Assembly (NCBI GenBank): GCA_023525715.1
Contig: CM042010.1
Coordinates: forward strand, 81,593,894-81,657,893
Direction of reading: 5' to 3'
Source of the DNA: Cichorium intybus
Taxonomy: Eukaryota; Streptophyta; Magnoliopsida; Asterales; Asteraceae
Length of the DNA: 64,000 bases
A model generated the notes under the pieces. The model did no database searches and had not been told where the DNA came from. It saw only the letters and a program-made list of their open reading frames with translations. The position numbers and the translations under genes were made by a program. Below are positions 32,592 to 44,259 of this stretch, one piece after another; the first letter of the stretch is position 1; the number at the start of each line of letters is the position of its first letter.

Positions 32592-34051
32592 TGTAACACC
32601 CCAATTTCAAAAATTTTAAAATTCATTTATTACCAAGGTTCCATGAAAATATTTATTCCAAAAACATAAAACTGTTCAGCATATTACTTAAACCAACAGC
32701 GAAAATATTTGAAAATACTAATATAGTTCATTAACCTAAATCTCTTGTATGCGATGCGCTGCCGTCAAGCCTTGCCCTTCCCTTTGTCATTTGAATTACC
32801 TGAAATGTTATAAAATCAACGGGTAAGCTTAAAGCTTAGTGAGTCCACAAATTACCATACATGCCCACATATTAACAACCTGTCCTCGAAAACTACCCGA
32901 CCCTACCCGCCATACAACAGCTACGGGCGTCCATCATACAACAGCTATGGACACGGGAAGGTTCTACCCATCATACAACAGCTATGGATTCCCGGTTATG
33001 GCCCAGCCCATCATACAACAGCTATGGGACAAGGCAATAGTCCAACTCGCCTTACAACAGCTACGAGGGGACACGCATCAGTACTGAGCCCAACAATAAA
33101 TAACCACAGATATAGAGCAAATCATATAACTATAACTAACACACAAGATGCTTAACATGCAACATCATATAGCAAGGTGAGGATACTCACCTGATTCAAA
33201 ACCGTGTAGATATTCTCTAATACCCCCACTTAGTTCGTCCTCACACCTAAATCCCATATACACAACATATTAAGCATTGACCAAACTCATATAGACTTGC
33301 CTAAAGGTCAGACCTAACGTTTACCACCAAATCAGGGTCAAAACCAAACCTTAGGGTCAAACAGTCGCTCGCCGCGGCATGGCTTCTCACTCTACGCGCC
33401 GCGGCTACCACTGCACAATTACGGGGGTTCAGCCGAGTCCGTGCCGCTGACATAGCCAGTCCGCTTCGCGGCTCGTAACATTCCAAAACGTTATTAGCGC
33501 TTAACAATACATCAATTGGCTAGGGTTCCTTTCTACACCCTTCCTGGAATCAGAAACTACCCTAAGGTCACTTCCTTACGGACATGCAAGTCCATGCATG
33601 TCCTTGTTCCAAACCCTAAGTGCTACAAATCGACTAAAGCTACAAACCAACGGGTAACACCATATGACGGGATGAAAAGGAAAGTCAGAAGAGTAAATCT
33701 TCTTACTTTACTTCTGAAGGACGGAGTGATGCCCACGATCCGTCCCAAACCTTCTCCGGCGTTGGATCTCCTTCTTCTAATCTCCCAAAGCCTTCAAAGC
33801 CTCGATACCAAAGAGTATCTGCCGAAACCAGGCGCCTCTACTCCAGAAAACTCCCAAAAACACGAACCCTAGGGCTGGGTCCCTTTATATAGGCGTTTAA
33901 ATCTGAATTAGGGTTTTTCACTTTAGAGGCGCACCGCGCCGCGGGTTCTTTCGAACCCCGCTGCGCGTACAAATCCTACGCGATTCTAGATTCTTCCTAA
34001 AGCAGCGCCGCGGATTCCTTCGGGCCGTGACTCGGCGGAACGGGTCTTACA
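32592..34051 (-). repeat. LTR shared by elements A (5') and C (3')
   Basis: TGTAACACCCC...GGGTCTTACA, 1,460 bp. On its left lie a PBS and gag (A). On its right lie a PPT and an integrase end (C). One LTR serves two element bodies. It has a TATA box (33,894-33,901), a tandem array (about 32,910-33,065) and the conserved block (32,821-32,846). Confidence 0.9.
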
Positions 34052-35013
34052 ATTCTCCCCCACTTAACTGGATTTCGTCCCCGAAATCCGCTCCTGTAAA
34101 CAATTCTGGGTAATGTATCCGCATTTCCTCCTCCGGTTCCCAAGTCTATTCGGACCCTTTACGATGTTGCCAGTGCACCTTAACTAATCCTATTGTTTTA
34201 TTTCGTAAAGTCTTTATTTTCCTTTCAATGATGGCAATTGGTCGTTCCATATAATTTAGGCATTCATCTAATTGAATATCCTCCAAAGGTACTATTGTAG
34301 ATTCCTCAGTAATGCACTTCCTGAGTTGCGAAACGTGGAACGTGTCGTGAATCTGACTAAGCTGCTCGGGCAGCTCCAACCGGTAAGCTACCTTACCTAT
34401 ATGGGCGATGATTCGATATGGTCTAATGTACCTAGGTCCAAGCTTTCCTCGCTTCCTAAAACGAAGAACTCCCTTCCAAGGTGACACCTTAAGAAGAACA
34501 TAATCCCCAACTTGAAACTCGAGATCGGACAGTCGCCTATCCGCATAACTTTTTTGTTGACTTTGAGCCGTTAACAATCTCTCCCGAACCTTCTGAATTA
34601 ACTCAGTTGTCTTGAGCACTATCTCAGTACTACCCAATACCTGCTGGCCAACCTCGCCCCAGCAAATAGGAGTCCGACATTTCCTTCCATACAACATCTC
34701 AAAGGGAGCCCTGCCAATGCTCGCGTGATAACTGTTATTATAGGAAAACTCAGCTAGAGGGAGATGGGAATCCCAACTCCCGCCAAAATCGATAACGCAT
34801 GCCCTAAGCATATCTTCCAATGTTTAAATTGTCCTTTCACTCTGCCCATTCGTTTGAGGATGATATGCTGTGCTGAAATAAAGGCGAGTGCCTAATTCTT
34901 CATGAAACTTCTTGCAAAATCTAGACGTAAATCGGACATCCCGGTCCGATATCACCGATACCGGTATACCATGCCGAGAGATAATCTCGTCTACATAGAC
35001 CTTAGCCAATTCC
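34052..35013 (-). mobile_element. Truncated element C: PPT, chromodomain and integrase end
   Basis: Next to the LTR is a sense PPT (AAGTGGGGGAGAAT, 34,052-34,066), then the TTTCGGGGACGAAAT signature (34,071-34,090), then integrase frames reading back to YVDEIISRHGIPVSVISDRD at 35,010. Two stops are seen: TAG at 34,146-34,148 (Trp in element A at about 3,710) and TAA at 34,824-34,826 (Gln in element A at about 11,852). The copy breaks off at 35,013 after CCAATTCC, without RT or an upstream LTR. Confidence 0.9.
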
Positions 35014-35019
35014 ATAAAA

Positions 35020-35376
35020 AACTACTGTACTTTTTTTCGGTTTAACCACCGAAAGAACCTTTTTCTGGTTTAACCACTGAGAGTTTGTTTTCTATTTAAA
35101 AAAACACTACATAAAACTTTCGATTTACTATTTCAAATTTTTTTTAGTTTAACCACTTGAAGAATTAATTTTTATAATTTAACCATAAAAACTTTGAGTT
35201 TTTTCTAAAAAACCGACTTTAACAAAATAAGTATTGGTTTTTGAAAATTATGAACGAAAAAAACTTACAGTGGTTTTTTTTGGAAATTTTTACAAACTTT
35301 TAGTGGTTAAATAGAAAAAAAAAATTTCGGTGGTTAAACCATAAAAAAAACAAACTACAGTGCTTTAACGAAATTT
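35020..35376. repeat. Fold-back repeat
   Basis: The left arm (ACTGTACTTTTTTTCGGTTT and AACCACCGAAAG, from about 35,026) is inverted at 35,317-35,370 (TTTCGGTGGTTAAACC and onward, to ACTACAGTGC). Related GGTTTAACCACT words fill the middle. About 350 bases, no ORF. It abuts the truncation point of copy C. Confidence 0.65.
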
Positions 35377-35797
35377 GGCCTTTTTAAAACCAATTATTAC
35401 TTCATGAATTCCTTAGCGTTTTAACTGTCTTTAAATACCTGCTAAATCTCCAAAAAATAATATACATTTTAATTAAATCCATAATATAAGTAATTTCCTT
35501 GTCCTCACATACTTTAAAATCCATTTTCTGTATAATACTTGGATATCTTTTCTACATTTGGGTATACTTTTTGAAGCTACAAGAAAGAATGAAAGTAGGA
35601 TGATATACCAATTATAGCATTATACTTTCGGTTTTCCTTTAAAAGTTTACTCAATTATAGCATTGACATTGATTTTTATCTGAATTTTGGGTGGTGGCAC
35701 TATAATAAATGAAACAATGAAAGTATCCGCGAAAACAAAGCGTCCTGACACACCCCGACCCAGTCAACGAGCTGGGTAACCAATAGAGCTGACCAAA
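35377..35797. other. AT-rich spacer, nothing coding
   Basis: There are traces of the same GAAAGTA...GCATTATAC words found in the HISN5 introns (35,585-35,735), which could mean that the original HISN5 flank continues here beyond the retrotransposons. No exon is seen. Confidence 0.35.
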
Positions 35798-35824
35798 CCC
35801 GTGCATAGCACGGGACCCCACTAG
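35798..35824 (+). mobile_element. Helitron 3' terminus
   Basis: A perfect hairpin CCCGTGCATAGCACGGG (35,798-35,814), ACCCCA, then CTAG|T at 35,821-35,825. This is a canonical Helitron end. The matching 5' TC start upstream could not be located. Confidence 0.75.
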
Positions 35825-35825
35825 T

Positions 35826-36217
35826 TTGTATGAATCTTTGTTTTGTTTTGCTCTTTGTTTTCTTTATGTTGGCTTACATTGTTTGAAAACCATAAATGAT
35901 TCTACAGTTACAATGTCAAATGTAATTTTTTTACTTGGGGATTAATAACTTAATCTCCTTCTAATGCAAAAATAACACATAATACAGAAAGTCAAGAAAG
36001 TAATGTTTTTCTTATTAAATTCAGTTTTAGAAATGTTTTTTTCATTTTTTTTGTTTTCTTTGGTTTCGTCAAACATGCTCAAAATTTCTCAAATATTTTT
36101 TTGACATCGTTTATCATAAAGTATTTTACATTGATAACAATTAATAGAAAAACAAGGCCTCAGACCAACATTTTAAGCGGTGCATACATTATTGATTACA
36201 CGTCTAACCATGGTGTC
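35826..36217. other. AT-rich spacer, nothing recognised
   Basis: No ORF, no clear repeat structure. Confidence 0.5.
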
Positions 36218-36706
<489 letters not shown>

Positions 36707-36867
36707 TAATATTTACTTATTGTTTGCATCTAAATCTACAATGGAAGGTAAGAACTTCATGCTATGTTGCTTTTCGGTATAAATTAGTATAAGCCGATTA
36801 TTCATAATACTTATCTATATCTATATCTATATATATATATTTATATCTATATTTATATTTATATAAC

Positions 36868-38551
36868 TCTTATAATAGAGGTCATCCAAATGAATATGGT
36901 TAAAGATATGCATCTATCTTGCACCATTTCATTTGAGACTCTCATCTTTTCAACTTCTTCTAATTAATTGTTTATTGAAATGCAATATTTTTCATATATA
37001 AGAGCATTATTTTCATCCTTGGTTACATGCATTTTCTTCTCTCTTTTTCTATTGTTGTTATCTAAAATATATGAAGATTGAAATGAGGGTGCAAGAGATC
37101 TATAGGCATCCAATCTCTAAAAGAAATATTTTAATAAATAAATATATTGGGAAGAACTAAATGCAAGTATAAACATCAAGGTTTTGAAAGTCTATAAGCT
37201 ATTTGAGTTATTTCTCTGATTCAATTTATATTTAGCTCTTCTTTCCTTCCACTTTATTTAGATTTCAAGAAAATATTTATGGTTGTACATCTATATTTAA
37301 GAGAAATTATATTTCAATTTATTTGTTAAATATGTTATAGATGTTTGTTCTTAATTTGTAATATCATATATTATTGTTTGATTGAGTTTCGTCGTAGGGT
37401 ATGTATATAATATAATTATATTATTGGTGAATATTTTACTCAAGTATCTACAATTGTAATAATAAGACAACATGACAATGTGTCAAATTTTAATATAGTA
37501 TAAAATTATCGTGAAGAAATTAAAGTAGATTCCAATTATTAATTCATCATGATTAGTTTGTATTTTTTTTCGGTTATATTTTAAACATTTGTTGATAATG
37601 GATGTATCTCATACATTCATACGTTGATGGTGATTTTTATGTAGACGGTGGAAGAGACAGTTTGACTACAATATAACAACAAAACACAAATACACGAGCT
37701 TAATCTTAAAATAAATGTATATGTAGAAGAATTTACAATCATGAAATTATAGCAACTAAAGAAAAACTCATGTGCATTTCTCAAGTATTTTGATTCATAA
37801 AAAAAATACAAAATCTCCATAAATATATTAATATAAAGCAATAAACAAATAAATAGACATATATAAGTTTTATAATTGAATTCTAAATAATGTATTTGTA
37901 GGTTTTTACATAATTTATTAGTTCCTCGATTTTTTAAAATGATATAATACTTTTTAAATGGTTGATTTATAATACTAATGAATAAAATATACACACATTT
38001 CCTAAAATGAAATACATTAAACACTTATCAATTTCCAATTGTCGAATAACTTTTCACCCTATTAATTTGATAGTCATATTCTAGAAACACACACAGACCA
38101 CATGGTTTGAAAATTACTTTGAAAGAAATATACAAAAATAAGTTATTACATAAAAATTCAAAAAGATAGAAAGATTTAATTAACTAGACATAATTTTAAT
38201 ATTTCAAGCATAATTAATTAAGTACCATAAGTATCAATTAAATATCATAACTAAAAAGAACCTCTTCAATTTTAGTACTTTAATGTTAAATAACTCTTAG
38301 TTGGAATTTGAAGGGTTGTCATATCATATAAAATATCAATGCAATTAACTAGCTATTTTTTGAAAATATATACTCTCAGTTTGCAATATTCATAATTCGT
38401 TCATTAATGTAATATAATTTCAAATAAAATAAAACTTTCTACCTAGACTTTAATATGTTATAACTCCTTAATAATAATAATAAATAGTTTTTAAAAGTCT
38501 TCTACAACTCCTTAATAACAATAATTGATTTTAAACTTAATTGACAACAAC

Positions 38552-38597
<46 letters not shown>

Positions 38598-38958
38598 TCT
38601 TGTAATATAAAAATATAGATTACATTACATTACCTTAAAAAAGGGTTGCCTTATAAATAATAATTACGATCAAAATTAAAAGATGGTAAATTAAGTAAAA
38701 TTTAAATTAACTAATCAACACAATAGTTAAAAATAACTCTTAGTCGTGAATTATATTTAATTGTATTCAAGCATAAGCCGCGGGTAGCGGTCGTCGGGTA
38801 ATAAGATTGTAATAGATGTTTATATTATCGTATTGTTCAAAATGGTTACAATTTTATATATCAATGTAGTATAAAAATTATTATTTAATAGTTAATGGCA
38901 ATGACAAAGTTTTTAGTTACATAATTTTAACCTGCGCAACGTGCACGACATCGCCTAC
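36868..38958 (+). mobile_element. Helitron-like non-autonomous unit 1
   Basis: Begins TCTTATAATAGAGG and ends ...GCGCAACGTGCACGACATCG then CCTAC|TA. Start and end resemble units 2 and 3: a TTTGAGACTCTC(A)...CTTTTCAACTT segment near the start, and TTATATATCAATGTAGTATA then TAATAGTTAATGGCAATGAC near the end. The terminal CTAG is CTAC here. The middle (37,140-38,860) is AT-rich without a coding frame. Confidence 0.5.
38546..38597. repeat. (AAT)n microsatellite
   Basis: About 17 uninterrupted AAT/ATA units inside unit 1. Confidence 0.95.
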
Positions 38959-38960
38959 TA

Positions 38961-40224
38961 TATTATAAAAGAAGCATTTTTACTCTAACTATATTCATTT
39001 GAAACCTCCAACTTTTCAACTTTCTTTTCAACTAATACACTAAATTTTTTATTATTCTAATTCCCAAATATCAAATAAACTATAAAATAGACTTTCTAAC
39101 AATAGTTAAAAATGTCAAAAATGTTTTAAATATAAAACCTAAATCGTCATATAAAATTAACTAAGAGGTTTTCAAAAAACTTAATTTTATAATAATTAAA
39201 ATTTTTCCTATTAAGTGGTTCTAAAATCCTAAAATTGTAATTTATGTTATACACAAATTTTTTGATAAGTTAAATAATCATCATATGATCAAAATGGAAA
39301 AGGATAAAATAGTAAATTAAATATGTTGCTAAATCCAAAACATAATTAAATATTATTTATTTGAAACTCCATTTTATAATTATTAATATAATATACTTAC
39401 TTTAATTGATGATTTTTATTGTTTAATTATAAGTGCAATAATTTTATTAAATAAGTTGAGATATATGTTTATATTGTTGGTAAATGTAAGATTATCATAT
39501 TAAACGAATAACTTATAACCATAATTAAATGTTATATAGAATCGAGATAAATTCTTTTTTAACTAAACAAATTAATTTTAGAGACTATATTTTTTACTTA
39601 TTTATTCAAAGATATGCTAGATTGTGAGTTTTTTTTATTACATGTTAAAAGAGTAAAATGAAAAGGTATAACTAACATAAGTAAACAAGCAAATAGATTT
39701 AAATATTGAAAATTATATTCAAATATTTATAACCTTCAAATCATTTGTAATTATGACATAGTTATTTTATTTGAATATCCAGTAATTTTTTAAATGCTTT
39801 ACTATCAATAACTTTTTAATAATAATAAGTGGTTGTTAACTAACAATTATAATCATTGATATTTTAAATAATCATCATGATGGAAATTAAAATATAGTCA
39901 CATATGTCATTTTTAAATTAATTAAACATAACAATACTTAAGATTCACAATTAAATCAACAATTATACTTTATTTAATTAATACATAAGTTGTAGATAAA
40001 AATTATTGAGTAATATTACTCAAAATAGTTGCAATTTTATATATCAACTTAGTGTTTATTATTGAGTAATATTACTCAAAATAGCTGCAATTTGATATAT
40101 CAACTTAGTGTTGGAATTAGTATTTCATAGTTAATGTTAATAACATAATCATTGTCAACAACGTATTTGTTAACAAATTTAACTACATAAATTTCACTTA
40201 CACAATGCGCGAACATTCGTCTAG
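38961..40224 (+). mobile_element. Helitron-like non-autonomous unit 2
   Basis: Starts TATTATAAAAGAAGCATTTT and ends ACACAATGCGCGAACATTCGTCTAG|T (40,221-40,225). The first 60 bases (with TTTGAAACCTCCAACTTTTC) and the last 150 match units 1 and 3. AT-rich, non-coding. Confidence 0.55.
40006..40112 (+). repeat. Tandem duplication inside unit 2
   Basis: TATTGAGTAATATTACTCAA then AATAGYTGCAATTTKATATATCAACTTAGTGT occurs twice in direct succession. Confidence 0.85.
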
Positions 40225-40226
40225 TA

Positions 40227-40968
40227 TCTTATAAATAGGAAGCATTTTTCATTTCACCATATGCATTTGAAACCTCCATGACCTTTCAATTTCCAACTTA
40301 ATATAATCAATCTATTAATTTAAATATGTTATTAAATGTAAAGAATTATCTTACTAATAATAGGTTTATTAAATAATTATTATGATACACTTAATTTGTT
40401 AATTTAAATATTATGTTAAATACAAAACATAAATCAAAATATCAAACAAACTTAAAAAAATATATATATTCAAAGACTATTTTTCAAAAATAGTTAAAAC
40501 AACTTTCAATATTGTAAATGTAGAACAACAAGCAAAATTAAATAAAAATATCAAAAAAACTATTTGTTATTATAATTTTTTTTCAAATAAGTGGTTTTTA
40601 ATTAATTAACAAAAAAGAGTTACGTTAACTTATAAACAATGATTCATATTTAAATTACATATTATGTTCGAAATAAACAAAAATAACATATAAGTAAATT
40701 TTAATTGATAAATCACAATGTTAAATTATAATACTTAATCGAAAACCATGTTTAGTTTTATTTCATGCAAACCACGGATAAGGCAATTGAATGATATGAA
40801 TATGATAGATGTATATCTCATTATATATTTAAAAATAATTAAAATTTTATATATAAACTTAGTGCAAGAGTTATTATTTTATAGTTAATGTCAATAACAT
40901 TATTATTTTAATAAATATATGTAAAAAAATTGAACTATATTTTACACAACGTGCGGGTATTTTCCTAG
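40227..40968 (+). mobile_element. Helitron-like non-autonomous unit 3
   Basis: Starts TCTTATAAATAGGAAGCATT (preceded by A) and ends ACAACGTGCGGGTATTTTCCTAG|T (40,965-40,969). It is the shortest of the three head-to-tail units. TC start, CTAG end and insertion between A and T fit the Helitron rule, although the subterminal hairpin is weak. Confidence 0.6.
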
Positions 40969-40969
40969 T

Positions 40970-42232
40970 TTAGAAAAATATTTGAATGGTCTAATGTTTT
41001 ATTCGGACCCATGTCTAATTTATAGTTCCATAGAATTATTTAAAGCATTTTTAGTGGGGTCCGCAACCAATACCTCAACGTATTTTTGAAATTCATGCGG
41101 AAAAGCATTTTGACGGGAATATTTGAGGGGTAGCTCGTGCTATCCCACACTATATAGCAAATCTTAGATATAGTTATGGGTACATACTCAACCTAAACCA
41201 CCTTTTCTATGATAAATGCTTAAATGCTTAAGAAGATAATTTATAAGTTGATGTTCAGGAAAATATCATGTTCATAACACATTTTCCTTAGGTTCAACTT
41301 CCTAAAATTTTGTTCTTACAATTCCAAAAAAAAAGTTATCATCAAGAAGAAACTGATATATTATTTTCTTAATAAATATCCAAAAATTTCACTTTTCTAT
41401 ATTTACCCTTTCATTCAAACACAAGTTCTTTCTAGATCGGCCCACAAGGATCAAACCAAATTACTAATTATACCCTAAAAACAAACATCTCTTATACTTA
41501 AGTCACTTTAAAATACCACGTACACTCTCGTGGAAAGTTTACTTCAAATTACAAATAACTATATACACAACCATGTCATAAGGCTACTTTCTCTTACACT
41601 TCAAATTCTTGCCCTAAGAAATTTCATAATAGTGTAAACTACCTAATTCACAAGAATTAAGCATGTAGATAATACATTTGTAGAAAATAATAGTATTGAC
41701 ACACACACACATTTAACATTAATTACTTATTTCAAATTAGGTGTCACAATTGACTTTTCCTTAAAGTTAAGATTGTCAAATTTTTTAGATATGTAATCTT
41801 TCTCATTGGTTCAAGGATGCTTTCAATTTTTACCAATTATTTCTTAATTACACGTGAATATCCATAAACTTTACTACTCTATACATTATTATTACATCCA
41901 TACAAATTCTTTCGTTATTGATACATTCAACTTGAAATATAGTTATAGTGGTATTTACTTCTTAAAAAATTCAATATTTTCTCTAACTTTGATATTTACT
42001 TATCACCTTTACCCAAAATGATTCAAAAAAGCTTCCAAATTAAGTTTACCTAAAGTATTAATTTTAAAATTTATCTTCTTGCAATACTTAATAATGAAAA
42101 TACCCATTTTTACTCACTATATAGAGTTGTAAACATACAAATCTTTCATTTTTAGTATTATTTTTTAATTTTTAACCTTTACAACACTAAGAGTGTTCCA
42201 TTTGACCTTTAAATTCGCAATTTGAGATAAAT
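40970..42232. other. AT-rich spacer, nothing recognised
   Basis: About 1.26 kb with no long ORF, no terminal repeats and no known motif on either strand. Confidence 0.5.
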
Positions 42233-44259
42233 TGTAACGCCCCAAAATCCAGTGTAAAATTTTTTGTTTTTAAAACAGGTCAAGTACGTAAAACGGTTTA
42301 CAAAATAAAATCTATTTAATCAAAACTTAATATTTAAATCATATAAATCGTACTCATCAAAACATTCTTAAACATTATCCAGCGGAAGGTTTAAATACCA
42401 AATCTTTAGATGCGGTACAGTCGCGCCGTGTTCCAAACTTAAGCTAGCAAATACCTGAAAACAGTTCGGGTGAAAGAGTAAACACAAAGCTTAGTGAGTT
42501 TCCCAAAATACCACACAATTCATCACACAAAGCACAATCACATAAGGTCTCCGGGCTTACCCCGAACAACCTAGCTCTCGGGCTCACCCCGATCCGCCTC
42601 GGCTAAGAGCTCACGAGCTTGCCCAGTTCTATCCGTCATCGAATCAACTCATTCTTTGGACTCTCGAGCTTGCCCCGATCCGTCCGGCTCTCGAGCTCAC
42701 CTCGATCTGCCTTCAATCTTCAGTTGCTAGTACGAATTCAACGTCTAACACATAACAACACAAAAGCCTAAGCACATAATTGGACCCAGCGGGTCCTTAA
42801 CAACAATCATTCAGATAACTGACATAAGGCACATTCGACCTAAACATCCATAACTATATATGGCAGTACAAGACTAACTACGTATGTAACATCGTCCACA
42901 GTATAGTGAGAAATTTCACCTCGAGACAGCAAACCGTCTAGCGACTCCACGGGTCCCACCGAGCTCCATTCGCACCCCTTATATTCTTGGAACCAGAATT
43001 ATAATCTTCACATTGAATCATATATGCACCATTATTAATACGTAAACTAAAAGCATAGTGTGTTATCCCTTATTTATCTGAGGTCTCGGTATAACTTAGC
43101 TCAAAATTAGAATTGAGTATAACGGTTAAATCCTAGCATAAATCATTATTTTTAACACACCCACTTGTTAATAATAAATTCTAATAATTATCATCTCCTA
43201 TTTATGAAATACCATTTTATGATTTAGCGCCTTTGTAAATCCAAATGACCTCATTAAGACATATCAATCTTTGATAATTTAGCTTGTATTTTATTTAACC
43301 AAAAGTCCAACAATTTACTTATCCAATAAAAGTAAACCCAGCCCAACTAAAACATAAGCATGTCACGTATTGGAAAAAACCTAAGGCTGGAAGGATCATG
43401 TATACCTGCGCCGTAGCCATCATCTCAGGAGGTTCGAACTCTCCAGCTACCCTCTTAACCTCGATTGATCTCTTTCTACTGATCAGTCTCAAGCAATCGA
43501 CGGCCCAAAGCCAGCCACCGCCATCATCGTCAGTAGTCATCACCAGCAGCACCGGTTCCTTCACCGACAGCCACCACCAAATAGGAACTGTGGCATTACC
43601 TCTGCATAAATGGTAATCGCTAGCAGCAGCTTTGAGTTGCTGCTGGCTTCCCCTAGTTATGACCGAACCGGACCACCACCATTTTACTCGCTATCGTGGA
43701 CCGCCCTAGTCATCCTCAGAACGAAGTTGTGACCCCAAGGAGACCATTACCTTCATAACTTCTACTTCACCGTTCATATGCTAGAACCAGGAAACTCGAC
43801 ATGTAGGAACTTGCTAACACCTACATGGCCACATCATCTTGTTCCTTGGTTCGGTAAACAACAACAACCACACCCTCGCATTCATCTTTGTGAACATTAT
43901 CCTAAAGCATAGCAGAACAGGGAGCAGGCACTCCCGCATGTACATCTCTGATGACCACCTTGCTGACACCTTGCTGCCTTCCCTCTTGTCTGACTCTCTC
44001 TAGTTTCTCTCTCTTTCTCACGATCTCTTTTCTCTCTCGGTAAAGCAGAAGAACTAGAAAAGGGATGAACGGGAGAAGGAATTCACGGCTAGAAGGCATA
44101 AAAGGATAAGTGTGCGATCGCATGCACACTAACGTTATATTCTTGAGTTTACTTAAGGAATGGAAGGGAAAGGAGGGGAAGTAAATGTGTGTTCTTAGTT
44201 TTTTTTATAGAAGGGAAGGAAACTAGATGCGTTCTTGAGTTTTTTTTAAGGAGGGGAAG
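42233..44259 (-). repeat. Gypsy LTR or LTR fragment L, right border undefined
   Basis: It starts TGTAACGCCCC like the LTRs of A and K and has the conserved block (AGTAAACACAAAGCTTAGTG, about 42,478) 240 bases in. Next comes a tandem array (42,545-42,720) of CTCTCGAGCTYRCCCCGATC-like units. No internal region, PBS or second copy is in the window. The right limit is unknown; it could reach the H LTR at 44,260. The stretch 44,140-44,250 has repeated GGAAGGGAAAGGAGGGGAAG purine runs. Confidence 0.55.

Larger units (their letters stand above)
2231..34051 (-). mobile_element. Ty3/gypsy chromovirus-like LTR retrotransposon A, disrupted by three nested insertions
   Basis: Read on the minus strand the order is 5' LTR (32,592-34,051), PBS, gag, protease, RT, RNase H, integrase, chromodomain and 3' LTR (2,231-3,688). 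Insertions B, D and E break the body at 4,318, 12,875 and 15,431. The A sequence on either side of each joins once the insert and one copy of a 5-bp duplication are removed, giving an element of about 8.15 kb. The order RT-RNaseH-INT and the C-terminal chromodomain (TWEPEEEM motif) place it in the chromovirus branch, probably near Tekay/Del. Several in-frame stops show it is dead. It sits in the last recognised HISN5 exon. Its right target flank cannot be seen because truncated copy C abuts its 5' LTR. Confidence 0.9.

Noticed and set aside
37617..38024. 135-codon minus-strand ORF in Helitron-like unit 1
   Set aside because: AT-rich low-complexity translation dominated by Ile, Tyr, Phe and Leu; nothing in the neighbouring units matches it.
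43319..44129. Several ORFs of 70-80 codons in region L
   Set aside because: Overlapping frames on both strands, low complexity, no shared motif. The region reads as LTR sequence.
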